The notes: generated from the letters alone by a model not told the origin. DNA of 64,000 nt from Halictus rubicundus (GCF_050948215.1 NC_135165.1:5430501-5494500); one strand, 5' to 3'. Counted from the first letter of the stretch, positions 25,201-35,200 are shown. Numbers and translations are program-made.

Positions 25201-27496
25201 AAATATTCTGACATAATTCGTAATTCGTAATTAATAATTCGTAATAAGTAATTTTTTATTGAACAGAGCACAAGAACTAGAGCATAATTCATTAAACCAT
25301 ACCGACTTGAAACTTGTCACACAGGGGTTCCTTTTGGCTGACCAGAAATCCTCTTATCCGGCTATACCCTTTCCTTCAAATATAGGTTCGATTTCAATCT
25401 ATGAAATAATTGCTGCTGCTATCTACTAATTGCTGAACCATTAAAATTTTAAGCTAGTATATTCATAATAAAAAAATTGCGTTTGGAAATGTCTTTGAAA
25501 ACGTCAAACAGCAATCTTTTTACGCCTGATAAATGAAGAGTACTCGTCGAAAATGACAAAGAGATTTCTTAACGGGCGTTAATTCACTGAATCGATTTCA
25601 CAGGGAACGTCGAGCTTCTAATTAAAATTTTCAATTTGATTAGCGAGTGTATTATGGCAAAGCGGTACTCTCGCGCCGGTAATCATTGCTAGAGATAAAG
25701 TAATCGGTTCGCAACAGATATGTAGCCCATTGATTCGCGAGATAATGCCGAGAGGCCGCGAGGAATTCTCAACAGCGAGTTGTTAAATATCTGGAAAAGT
25801 TGATTAAATTTTCTCCGGCAGACCTGGTTTATCCCAGGCCGTCCCCATAAGATTCGGGAGCGCATCGTAAAAAGCGCTCGGCTGCGGGAATAGGTTCGAA
25901 TCGAAGCATTCCATAATATCTGAATGAGAAGTATGTCCTGGACAATATGTGAACACGCATCCGCTGAACTGGCACTCGTCTCTGCAAACCCGAAAAACTA
26001 GTCGGCGGGTCGTCATCCAAGTCGTACTCAGGTCTAGACAACTGTTATCACTGGATGCTGGCATTCTGTACGGAGTTCCATTCTCCGACATTGTCACCTG
26101 CAAACAAATTTCCCGTCGGTTGAGAGATCATTAAAAATTTTATGCTTTTGTCGCGTTCACGGCATCGCGAATGCCAATATACATATATTCGAGGGAAAAC
26201 GACCCAAAACAGCATGCCTGTCGACAAGGGATGTACCATTAGAAGAAACGCTGAACGTCGCTATTCATAAACTCAGTGATGCCTTTACCTTGCCTCGCGA
26301 AGATCTAGCTGGGCGACTTACGACGACTTACGTCCCCAGTATTTGACAAATCTAATAAATCCGACATTCTAATATAAAAATATATATCTAATATAATAAA
26401 TATAAACTGTTATTTATTGTTATGTTATTTGTGAATCCGCGTAATTCGTACAACCACAATCTTTAAAACTTCATAATAAAGTTGGAACTGTGACCCATTT
26501 TTTGAATTTTTAGGCAAGAAACGAGGATTTTCCCTGTTGGTAGATGATATGGTACAATCATACCTCGCGTGTCGGTTTGTAATAAACAGCGTTACGGCCT
26601 CACGTTAACCGTCTGCAGGCAACAAGATATAGACTGAGAGAGCTAGTTTGTCTTTGTCCTTTCCCTGCCGAGGACTTAATAGATAGCAACACCCTACATC
26701 AGGGAGTAGAGTAGAGTATATTAGAAGTCCCTGACGATCGCTGTGAAGAATTTTGATGTTTCGTTGGTCTGTTTTATTTCGAATTGTTATTCCAATATCT
26801 CGAATTGTTCCAGTGATTATTAAAGTGAAGTAAGCCGCGTCTTCCGTCTTCGAGATACTTCTGCATCTGACTTGTTAAAAACATATTTTCCATTGCTAAC
26901 GAATAATAATTGTCACCTCATTACATAATTATTAGTAAAATCAATCGACGTAACACATAATTAGCGACAAGATCAATTTGTTTCGAATTTTGACTTGCAC
27001 CACTTCCATAATCACCGGCACGTACGAGGAATGTCTGGTGGTAGAGTATCTCGAGTAATTCTAGCGAGTTGTCAGATGGAGAACGATCGGTGGAAGGCGT
27101 CGATGCCGGAAACGAGCATCGGGGAAAAAGGTCGCGCGATCAATTCTATTCATCGCGGTTAGTTCGATGCGACACGAAAATTGACGAGCGGCAGCGAGTT
27201 AATTGCAAAACGGCCAATCCGTCTTCCACCTGTAGATAATCGGTGGTGTTCAGCGTCGAGACGGGTACAACTTCGGCTTCCCACGGGTGCTTGCAGATCG
27301 GAAATTCAATCTGGTGGTCGTCGATCACTGGATCTAAGGCGAACAGCTCGGACGTGTACTTCTCGGGTGTGATGCAGTCCATTTTCGGCGAAATCGAGAG
27401 AACCTTGTCCTCCCGGCAACATTTTCTGAATCGCGTCTCCGGAACGGCCAACGTCAGAGAAACGATCGTCGCGAGAATCAGGCTGCTCCTCGTCAT
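16841..27496 (-). CDS. Methuselah-like class B GPCR, receptor A (8 coding exons)
   Basis: The coding join, in transcript order, is 27496-27230, 26097-25824, 24986-24782, 23496-23264, 22272-22194, 21479-21301, 17982-17805, 17156-16841. It totals 1731 nt (576 aa) with compatible phases throughout. A signal peptide (MTRSSLILATIVSLTLAV) precedes a cysteine-rich ectodomain of two methuselah-type repeats (first RKCC at about residue 24), then seven membrane helices. Family marks are SAFSWLNVMCFDIWRTF in helix 3, KRFLLYSMYAWG opening helix 4, the extracellular-loop CWF, and KPRVYRAL after helix 7. Methuselah-like receptors are insect secretin-class GPCRs of the plasma membrane linked to stress, lifespan or immune signalling; the ligand here is unknown. 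Compared with receptor B it lacks one ectodomain exon and has a +1 shift in the tail. All other frames are open, so it is probably functional. Confidence 0.87.
17805..17982 (-). CDS. Receptor A exon 7: helix 5
   Basis: The acceptor gtgacag and donor AA|GTGAGT bound a 178 nt exon, phase 1 in and phase 2 out. It encodes NTLSEIIFFQLPILIQLTSN and VVFFILTSKRC, the fifth membrane helix, then a basic intracellular loop. The matching exon in B is the same length. Confidence 0.87.
18732..19007. mobile_element. TTAA MITE with three internal palindromic repeats
   Basis: The left end TTAACCCTTTCGTTACGG is mirrored by GGCGTAAGGAAAGGGTAA on the right, where the last TTAA has decayed. Just inside the left end are three units of about 42 bp. 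Each carries a palindrome: GCCGACTATAGTCGGC at 18752-18767 (perfect), then two decayed versions near 18794 and 18838. It lies in receptor A intron 6-7 and is absent from B. The ends suggest a piggyBac-type non-autonomous element. Confidence 0.7.
19173..19231. repeat. (GA)n microsatellite, about 29 units
   Basis: A GA dinucleotide run in the receptor A intron between exons 6 and 7. The long serine/leucine open frames over it on the other strand are artefacts of the repeat. Confidence 0.95.
19921..20121. mobile_element. 201 bp fold-back element flanked by TTAA
   Basis: The ends TTAATCGCTTCGCTCCC and GGGAGCGAAGCAGTTAA are inverted. The inner half forms a long near-perfect hairpin: GTCACAGACGAGTAAAC pairs with GTTTACTCGTCTGTG about a GC-rich centre near 20045, and CGCAACGCAATGCCGTTC pairs with GAACGGCATTGCGTTGCG. 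The left arm carries an extra copy of the outer arm motif, so it is about 25 bp longer. It is absent from B. Confidence 0.8.
20905..21040. repeat. Direct repeat TAGTTTATACACTCAATT, 112 bp apart
   Basis: The 18-mer occurs at about 20907 and 21019 in the receptor A intron between exons 6 and 7. It is a short duplication with no recognised function. Confidence 0.45.
21301..21479 (-). CDS. Receptor A exon 6: helix 4 and second outer loop
   Basis: The acceptor ttttgcag and donor GTGAGT bound a 179 nt exon encoding GGHSQGKRFLLYSMYAWG, the helix, then VRPYFGLFRCWFR with the conserved loop cysteine that pairs with the one before helix 3 in class B receptors. The B counterpart has the same length. 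Confidence 0.9.
22194..22272 (-). CDS. Receptor A exon 5: helix 3
   Basis: A 79 nt exon, phase 1 in and phase 2 out, encoding GYITLFSWLSAFSWLNVMCF then DIWRTF. It is bounded by a polypyrimidine acceptor and GTAAGA. It is about 95% identical to the B exon. The exon is too short to stand out as an open frame and was placed by its methuselah signature. Confidence 0.9.
23264..23496 (-). CDS. Receptor A exon 4: helices 1-2
   Basis: The acceptor ttgttctcag and donor GTACGT bound a 233 nt exon. Helix 1 is VISCVFLLLTLLVYIHLPFL; helix 2 starts GKTLMCNAASLLVSY. The part after helix 2 (HVIIIWTTPPLSPCC) departs strongly from B and from the usual methuselah pattern, but the cysteine before the exon end, needed for the loop disulfide, is kept. 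Confidence 0.88.
24013..24032. repeat. Short (GA)10 microsatellite
   Basis: A GA run in the receptor A intron between exons 3 and 4. Confidence 0.85.
24782..24986 (-). CDS. Receptor A exon 3: end of ectodomain
   Basis: The acceptor atttttcag and donor AG|GTAAGA bound 205 nt, phase 1 in and phase 2 out. It encodes the C-terminal half of the last ectodomain repeat, with the pattern HCTDVFNNGSALYMIC that corresponds to the YCLDVFENGSALSLVC of B. The amino acids are otherwise very different from B although the splice sites and flanks match. Confidence 0.87.
25072..25366. mobile_element. MITE with TATAGCCGGATAAG terminal repeats (receptor A copy)
   Basis: The left TATAGCCGGATAAGATGG and the right CTCTTATCCGGCTATA are inverted. 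The insertion sits in the intron upstream of exon 3 of receptor A at the same place as the copy at 41511-41875 in B, so it predates the duplication. Confidence 0.75.
25824..26097 (-). CDS. Receptor A exon 2: ectodomain repeat junction
   Basis: A 274 nt exon, phase 0 in (acceptor tttgcag) and phase 1 out at CAG|GTCTGC, a weak donor that is identical in B. It encodes the end of one ectodomain repeat (SDNSCLDLSTTW) and the start of the next. The RKCC seen in B at this position reads FTYC here, so one cysteine is lost. It is orthologous to B exon 3, not to B exon 2. Confidence 0.83.
26700..26735. other. Junction where receptor A lacks the B exon 2 region
   Basis: Left of this point the sequence (CCCTACATCAGGGA) matches B at about 50060-50075. 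Right of it (TCCCTGACGATCGCTGTGAA) it matches B from about 52912. The 2.8 kb between, including B exon 2 (52144-52488), has no counterpart in A. A filler of about 20 bp of unknown origin sits at the join. Confidence 0.7.
27230..27496 (-). CDS. Receptor A exon 1: signal peptide and first ectodomain repeat
   Basis: The ATG at 27496 is chosen because a clear signal peptide follows it. The frame is open further upstream and partly conserved in B. Eighty-nine codons end at TACAG|GTGGAA, phase 0. After the signal peptide come RKCC, an EFPIC motif and a glycosylation site in NTTDYLQ. Confidence 0.86.
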
Positions 27497-27774
27497 CCTG
27501 ACAAGCAGTTGCACCTCAAATACTTCGACCGGGCATTTGCACGCGAAAGATTTCAGTTTTCTTCTGCCACGTCGCGGTCCTGTCGCGCTCTGACTGGCCA
27601 AGCACTGCTGCAAATTATAATATTTCGAAGGTAACATTAACCATAGCACTCCCATGCCTCGAGGCTATAATAAAATTAACCATGGCACTCCCACTCCGTC
27701 ACACGGATTCCCAGGGAGTGGGGGAGCGCCTCGAACCTCGAAATTATAAATATTTTTATAAAATAGAAAGTAGA

Positions 27775-28215
27775 TACAGTAAGACCCTGCTTAACGCAGC
27801 TCCTCTTAATGCTGTTCCAGTATTACGCGGTAGTATTTGGATTCCCCGAATTCGGACACGGTATTTGGTACTTGTCGTATATGTGTGCAAATGAAGCTGA
27901 CTGCTTGCTGAACGAAACAGGAAAATACAAACGCCTTTAGACGGCTTCGTCAGAAAAAACCAAAAAATATCAAATGGGGAAGAACCTTCCTCGTCACAAA
28001 CCTTTTTTCACAATCACGAACTTTTTTTGATTTTCATGAATGTTTTACGAATAAAAATGGATATTAGAAATAAATAAATCTATAATTGATGTAATAAAAA
28101 ACTGTTTGACAATAAATTTTACAAAATAAAACAAAAAAATGTACGTGTTAAGATAACCTCGTTTAACGCTGGAACTTATTGGATCGTATCCCCCGCGTTA
28201 AGCGGGGTCTTACTG
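27775..28215. mobile_element. About 440 bp pogo/Tigger-like MITE
   Basis: The left end TACAGTAAGACCCTGCTTAA and the right end GTTAAGCGGGGTCTTACTG are inverted, and the CAGTAAGACCCCGCTTA-type terminus is typical of pogo-group elements. A long inverted relation extends inward only at the ends. No transposase frame is present. It begins where the match between the two duplication units stops. Confidence 0.75.
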
Positions 28216-29188
28216 GTATGTAGGCAATTCCGGAAGAGATGCATAAAATGTAAGATGTTAACAAATAGTGTCGCAAGGGTGCTTTATTTTTTATAGAAAC
28301 GACTGCCTAGTACGCTTACGTACATTAATGGTGCGTCTCTCCCTAAATTGAGGGACGCTAGCACCTATACAAAAACAAGAACCAATACCGCTCATACCGA
28401 AAGGGTTAATCTAAGGTCGCATGCTCGTATTTGTCGTTTCCAATGAGTTGAAGGTTTGCAGCTGGATCTCTGTTCATAGGGTTAAACGAAGCGTTAGCCA
28501 TGACGTTTCCTATCAGAGACTATCTTGACAGTTTCCAGAAGAGAATGTTGCTTATCTACACTGTAGATGAAGTATCACATCATCGTAGCCGAAGTAATAC
28601 TATTTATCTATTTACATTTAGGCGAACCATACTGATCAATGTACTTTATCGACGTTCGTTGATCGGTTTATTACACCCACGGAAATATCCTCTATCATTT
28701 TCTTGGTCATCGAAGAGTAAAAATGCTTTCAAACGTTACGAATTGATCTTTGAAAAGAATTTAAAATCGTCACCGGTTGGTAAAGTCTTAGTAAACGGGA
28801 AAACGAGCAACGACACGGATTTGCGAGACGGTCCGAATTACGATGGAAACAGGCTACGACAATGGCTAGGAGCACTGTAGAAGTCTGTAAAGGGATATCG
28901 ATATAAGCTATCGACGTTCCATGCGAGCTTTTATTTCGCCGATTTTTCACGATACAAACGCTTAGACCATGTCACCGCTACAACGGCGATACCATCGCGT
29001 AAGAGGATTAACCCCCGACGAAACGTTCGTGTAGCGTTCATGTCTGCAAGCAAGTACACCATCGTCTATCGATGGCTCGGAAATTAGAATTTGAGATTTT
29101 ACACTGCATCGTCGATCGCGTACAGTGGCGGCTGCGAAAGGCATTTGATCCACGGAATTTTCAGTTTTCGAAAAAATTCGATATTTAA

Positions 29189-29443
29189 ACTGCTACGCTG
29201 TCGACGAAAAATCGTACAACTATGAACCTGAATTCGTTTTAAAGCTTGAAGCGTTTGCTTTCACGATTCATTCATGTTCGGTGAAAATGTATTTGTAAAC
29301 GTATTTGAATACTGAATATTCAGTTTTAAACTGTCGTATTTTCGACAAATCGTATAACAATAAACCCGAATGCATTTTGAAGTTTCAACTTTCTGCTTTC
29401 ACGATACATCCGATTACTTTGCAAATGTTTTTGCACGATATCG
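29189..29443. repeat. Two diverged tandem units of about 138 bp
   Basis: Each unit contains AAACTG..., ...TCGAC(G)AAA...TCGTA, GCTTTCACGAT and a following 'aatgt(a)tttg' block, at about 29190-29310 and 29328-29443. They look about 70% identical by eye. They lie just left of the start of duplication unit 2. Confidence 0.6.
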
Positions 29444-29689
29444 GCACGTAAAATTGGAGACACTATTTTTTTCACGATAAAGCTACCGGCTCGAAAGTTT
29501 CTAACAATATTGGATATTTCTTTTTCATGGCTGAATCTATCATGAATTTGTAGATCCAAGGTCCTTCGTAATAACCTCTTTAAGTCTTTATACATGTTTG
29601 CTCGTGGTGTATTACTTTACTAGACTGTGGATCTTCATGCAAAATAAAAATTTGCTGCATTTGTTGCAGGAAACAGGAGCTACGGCCTC

Positions 29690-30182
29690 CTGGAGATCTT
29701 CTGGATGATCTTCGAGCCGATCCTGTTCGCCGTGCCAAACGCCCAAATAAAAATCGTCGATAGCAGAACAGTGTACCTAGGTATAGCCTGCCTTCTAGCA
29801 GGCATAGTGATCCGATCATAGTAACCATTCTCGTGGGAATCGGTTCAAAACTGAACCTCAAAGAAAAGACCTTCGTGGCGTTCTCTTGGATGGCGAAGGC
29901 AACGATGCAGACAGCACTGGGCCCTACCACGTTGGACAAAGTCGATCCGAACAGGTGTACTATGCCGAGACAGTGATGACCATGTGCGTGCTGTCGATTT
30001 TATTGATGGCCCCAGCCGGGGCCATCATCATTTCCCTTTCTGGGCCGAAGTTGCTCACGAAAACCACCACGCCTGTCACGCCGCCAGAGGGCTGGAAGAT
30101 GCGGCGACCCTCTATCCGCGACATCTCCATCATCAACGAGGACCCAGACCTCGAGGAGACCGCGAACGAGGGAAAGCCTTGA
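29690..30182 (+). pseudogene. Broken copy of the antiporter last exon
   Basis: The copy begins after ttgttgcag but carries a 6 nt deletion (near 29758), a 1 nt deletion (gatccgatcatag for gatccgcatcatag, near 29817) that leads to an early stop, and a 10 nt deletion near 29950. The last ~215 nt, with the stop, are identical by eye to 12957-13169. No upstream antiporter exon is present in unit 2. An internal ATG at 29886 opens a frame into the intact C-terminal helix and tail (98 codons), which is probably incidental. Confidence 0.88.
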
Positions 30183-31727
30183 GGCAGAGACTCTTCCCGA
30201 CGAACGTGGCGGTTTTCCCTTATTTTGCTCGAGGCTTCTTCTGCCTAACCCCGTGAACCCGCTCGGGGAATCTCCGTCAGGGTCTCCGGTGTTCCATTTT
30301 ATTCTCTTACTCCAAATATTCGCCCCGAAGACGAAAGCCTTCGTCCTAGAACGGAGCTGTTTCGTTCTCCCCAAGGATCATTGTGTTTAATTGCGGCTCG
30401 CACGCACCGGCTGCCTATGTTCCTATTTAGGGTCGGGAATCTTGGTTGAGCTTGCGGGGGACACTCCTCGACGTTGAAAAGCCGTTGCAAAGGGGTTGCT
30501 TCGACGTTCTTTTGTGGAGTGAGTACGGGGTTTGATTGGAACGAGTGATTTTTATATTGAGATTGATTGCTTTGAGTGTCGGAGACAGCATACAGTATGT
30601 TGTAAAATTAAAGGAATTTACGTGGTAAAACAGACATTGCAAGGTTGACGCTTGTTAGGTGTACATATTAATTCGTGGCCCTCGCTGTTGATCGATTATG
30701 ACTACTTTTCGTTGAAATTGTCTATCTACCAGGTTGGTTTAAACCTCAAGATGAGAAACATCGTGTAACTGGACGTTGCTGATGATTAGACTGCGGCTCT
30801 GTATGCAAAATAAAAATTGGATGAATAAGTGCGTTATGTGAATATTTGTACATGATCCGTGCATGTATAATAGAGTGGGGAGAATACGGATACCTAGAGC
30901 CAGCGAATTAATTAATCGATCGGTGGAAAGATCAATCGAGATGCATTCGATTAATTAATTGGCTTAGAAGTACCTTTGATTTCATTTGCCTGGTGGGGAG
31001 AGGATGACTGTATAAGTACAGAGTGCCACTGCTATAGTCTAGATTCTATCGTACGATAAGTATTAAAGACGATGATTAGTTACTGACCCTGCTGTGCGAC
31101 GATTATAAAGACTCTCTGTTCGACACGGTGACGATGAGTTATTTAATAAACTTACCGTTCCCATCTGTTCCTGGATCCCGTCACCAAACTCCTGTGGAGT
31201 GTAGATGCATGTACACGCATACATTCATAGTCACACGAGGTTGCGAGGCAAAGCACGGTAAGGGCAATATTAGTTATTAGTTATAAAAATTAGTTGATAG
31301 TGGGGGACCGGCCACACCGATAGTGGGACTCGTGAAGCGACAGTGTGGGAGATGTTGTCTGTTTTGCAGTAATCTGAGCTTCCTCGTTGAAATATAAGAA
31401 AAATCAACTTGATCCATTGGATAGTTCTTGAGATATAAATTCATAAGTGCAGACTGTTAAAATGGTAGTAAATACAAAATTAGGAAATTTGGGGCCCAGT
31501 GATAATTTAATAAAACTCCTAAATATACTACATATGATTTCGAACAAACTTCTGATGAACGAACTTAATCAGTTTTGATGAGCTTACACGAATGTAACAG
31601 ACTCGTTAAATTATATTGATTAAGCGCATCTTATAATTTTTAACATCTATTATTTAGAAAAAGGGGTTCAAAAATATTCTTGTCAAATGTTCCTCTGGTT
31701 TTTCAACGATTCATTGCATTCTTAATC
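30183..31727. other. Copied antiporter 3' flank and intergenic DNA
   Basis: Up to about 30820 this matches the 3' UTR of the antiporter closely. It then matches 15.08-15.37 kb, and from 31096 it matches 16.21 kb onward for about 70 bp. The part at 31160-31640 is not matched in unit 1 and nothing was recognised in it. Confidence 0.55.
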
Positions 31728-31733
31728 TTTATT
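31728..31733 (-). promoter_or_regulatory. Candidate poly(A) signal for receptor B
   Basis: AATAAA on the minus strand lies 190 nt after the stop, in the same surroundings as the signal of receptor A. Confidence 0.5.
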
Positions 31734-31922
31734 ATGTCGACGATAATGTACAACGACGAGAATAAGAACGAAGAACAACAAGTAACAGAAAAACAAGGGG
31801 AACACAAAGTATCGGAAGGTACAAAAAGTATATTTGGTCAGTTCTCGGATAGATTTATGTCCGTTCAGGTGCACAGAGAAACGCAAAACGTAGGTTCCTG
31901 TGGCGTTTCTGTAGTCGATTGA

Positions 31923-32256
31923 TCAAGGTACCAGGCTGACTGCGAAACTCGATGTTAGTGTGCTGTTGCTGGCGCTCTTTTTCACTCTGCTCGGGTCTTG
32001 GATCGTGGACGTCCCTTGGCTGGAGCCCTTTTTCTTCTCCCCAAACCCCAACCGCTTCTTCAGGGCGTAGTACACTCGAGGCTTCAGCACGAACAGGATG
32101 AATATCAGCACACCGTGCAGACAGTTTATCGCGTCTGACCAGTAAAACACTATCTCCTTCCATTGGTAAGCGGAGTAGGTGTTCAACAGGGAGGACGCGA
32201 TCTCCGCGATCCACGTGATACCCATCACGATGAACAGCTTTACGTTCATGATTAAT
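31923..32256 (-). CDS. Receptor B last exon: helices 6-7 and tail
   Basis: Helix 6 (KLFIVMGITWIAEIASSLL), helix 7 (INCLHGVLIFILFVLKP) and a 60-residue tail rich in Ser/Thr and Lys, stopping at TGA 31923-31925. The tail frame is the likely ancestral one, because the same STIQDPSRV reading survives out of frame in receptor A. Confidence 0.88.
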
Positions 32257-35200
32257 CTGGCAATAGAAAAAGAGATTTATCAATGAAATGAATAATATTC
32301 AAAACGATCTGTGAAAATCTAGAAAAATACTGATTATATTCAAGCTGATGTAACATTGCATAAAAATTCGACGGTAGTTTTCTTGGGCTCGTTTTGTAGA
32401 ATGGACCCTCGTCTTTCGTTGTTCTAAATTTTGATTTCGTGAAATGTATGAGATTGACGCATCCAAAAAGAATTGCCTACGCTGACGATAAAAATTCAAG
32501 GGTCACAGGTGAAAAACTGTTCTTTGATTTGTTGACCTATCACCGTAGTATCTCGCTATTTCTTGTTTTTCTTTTTTCTTATTTGTCCATTCTCAAATGA
32601 CAATATTTAACCCGCTGACGTCACATTGCCCGCAACATTGCCCTCAGCTATGCCCGCGGGCATCGACTGGCACCCTTGTCCGCCGAACGGGACTGTTTCC
32701 TTTTTCTCGTTGACCTCGTAGTACAAAAATATCACCGGAAACATAACTTCGGTGCATGGAAATAGAAGTTTCACGCTTTACGATAAGCCCAAGTAGATCG
32801 TTTTCCGATTTTCTTTCGCGAAGTTGTAACAGTTTAAACATTGACAACGTTCTACTCGAGTTTGCGGTCGTTCAATTTTGTTCAATATATTTGACACGTG
32901 AGGGGGGTTCCGGATTCGTGTTAGTGTTTAAAGCATAGTCGATAAACTCACTTGGCTTTGTCCGCGTGGAATCGTTTGCTCCTAGGATCTGAAGGGTCGG
33001 CGGCCACCTTCCTTATCTCGGCTTTCACCTTGCTGCAGTGTTCAGACGTGAGAATGAAGAACACGACGTTGGACGTCAACTGGATCGCGACTGGTAGTCG
33101 GAAGAAGAGCAGCTCGCCGAGCGTGTCCTCTGCCACATAAGACGTTAAAGTTGAAGTTCATTAAACTCGAGTTAAAGCAGCACGATTTGTCTTCGAACTT
33201 TGTATTGTACAATACAATCTCAATGAACTGTTAACGATATTTATTGGAAGACGAAATTGATCAAAGTCTTTGCGTATACATATTAACACGTTAACCGACG
33301 TGTCACCCATATGTGGGTGACGGACTTCTTTGCCTAGGTTTTAAAATTAATTTTTACGTTAATATATTCTCCGTACCAAATTTTATTAGGATCTGTAAAA
33401 TGCAAGATAGTTGGAAGACTACTCAATATCATACATTGAATTTTTCTCAATATCTATTTCGTTAAATAACTTACTTTGAATTTATGGAATTTTTGAGGTT
33501 TCTAGTTTGGCAGTCAAAGTGTTAAGATGTTTAACACTAGGTTTACGGAGCACTAAAGATGACTATTTTACATTACTTTATAAAAATAACATGAATGTAT
33601 CTATCAAAGTTTCTAGCCATTTTTTTAATAATATGTATCCGAAGAAATCAATTTGTTAAATAATTACTCATGGATGCATTCTTACAATCTCAATATTCGC
33701 AATTTAAATAATTAGAATCCGTCATTTTGACGGGTCCCGTAAATCTAGTGTTAAAGACAAACTTTGCATCCAAGCTAAAAGTTTTATGCCCAGTGTCACC
33801 AGATGAGGGGAAGGAGCAATTAAGGAGAAAATGTTACTCTCTTTCTGTCAGTACGGGAGCATGAACGACATAGGCCAAACGCGTCACGTGACCGAGCCGT
33901 GGCGGAAAACATAAGGGAATAGCGGGGTAAAAGGGGAAATTAGAGTGGGGGAACAAGTCTTGATCTGGCGACTCTGGGTCTACCATCTTTTCTACTAGTA
34001 TACTAGCAGTTACGAAAGGAAGACAAAAAGCTTTAAAGCCAGATAAATACAAATTCAATTCGATTTCAATCTTTTCAATTGACTCACGTGTAAACCAGCA
34101 CTTCATCACCCCAAAGTAAGGTCTGACATGGTCCGGCAGAAAAGGCAGTTGGTCACTCACAACACAGAATAGTGTGATGAACAATGCCAAGCCCCACGCG
34201 TACATAGAGTACAGCAGGAATCTTTTTCCTTGAGAGTGTTCTCCGCCGCATTTTCCACGCAGCCTCCTGCAAAAAATCATTAACTGTAACTCCTGTAATT
34301 TTAAACGGGTTTGTACTACAACCCCCACCCTCGGTGCACGTGTGTGTGTGTGTAGATTATGATACATTTCTATTCTTTTCATTTTAGACTATCTTGGAAT
34401 AAATTCCTTTCTCAATTACACGGTAAGGCAATAATATTATGAATAAAGAAACCTCAGTTTATTAACACTAGATCTACAGAGCGCTAAATATGGTTATTGT
34501 AGACTGTATTATAAAAATTACAAAAATGTTTTTATTCAGAACCCTGGCGATAATCGTTACATGTTCAAAGAAATAAATCTCCTACAAATGCAGTTGAAAG
34601 AAACGAAGTCTTAATAGGCATAGAATTAATATTGTAGAAGATCTGATTAGATCTCTTCCATTTCCATATGCCACAAGATCGATACCTTTTTTCTTCGATT
34701 TCCCTGCGTTTATTCAGCCATATAAATCAAGGTAACTAAAAATACCTTTGGTAAATACACGGTATATTTTTCGTTCGAATATTTAGTCTAAGATCTTGTA
34801 GCTGTTTGTTTGAAACGACAGACGAAAGTGGTATCGAAAACCTCAGTGGGCTTCTAATACGTACGAAAACCAGAGACCAAAAATAACAGTTATTCTTTAA
34901 ACTGTTACACAAGAAAAAAAAACATTAAAAGAGTTTTAATTTTGTTTCGAATGCAGGTAAGGTGTCAAGTTATTTTTAAAATTTTCGTTATAACTGTTAA
35001 GGTCTCTGGCGAGAACCCATGATCGATATTAGTCAGCGAACAGGACGGATGCACTTTCGGCATTGACACACCGGATAAGTGGAACACGGTCGTCGAAGAA
35101 TCGCGTTTCTCGGTCTTCGTGCGATCGAGCAGGTGCAGAATGTAATCCGAGGGCGATTATAACCATTCCTTAAAATACAGAATTGGAAGAGGCGTGGCCA

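Larger units (their letters stand above)
12642..27745. repeat. Segmental duplication unit 1 (antiporter last exon + receptor A)
   Basis: This block is collinear with 29670-53860. Exons, introns and 3' flanks match in the same order and orientation: antiporter exon (+), its 3' region, then a methuselah-like gene (-). Matching intron stretches look about 85-95% identical by eye. The right-hand match ends near 27745, where a pogo-like MITE begins. Confidence 0.85.
27497..29669. other. Region between the duplication units, no gene recognised
   Basis: The first 250 bp match the flank upstream of receptor B and probably include the promoter or 5' UTR of A. A pogo-like MITE (27775-28215) and a diverged tandem pair (29189-29443) are listed separately. 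An open frame of 126 codons at 28500-28880 (+) has no recognisable domain and is left unassigned. Confidence 0.5.

Noticed and set aside
28500..28880. 126-codon open frame between the duplication units
   Set aside because: No domain, no signal peptide, no paralogue in unit 1 or 2, and a usual length for chance frames in this window.
29886..30182. 98-codon frame over the broken antiporter exon as a real gene
   Set aside because: The start lies in a shifted frame inside the old exon. Identity to the live exon explains most of the frame. It is reported only as a finding to check.
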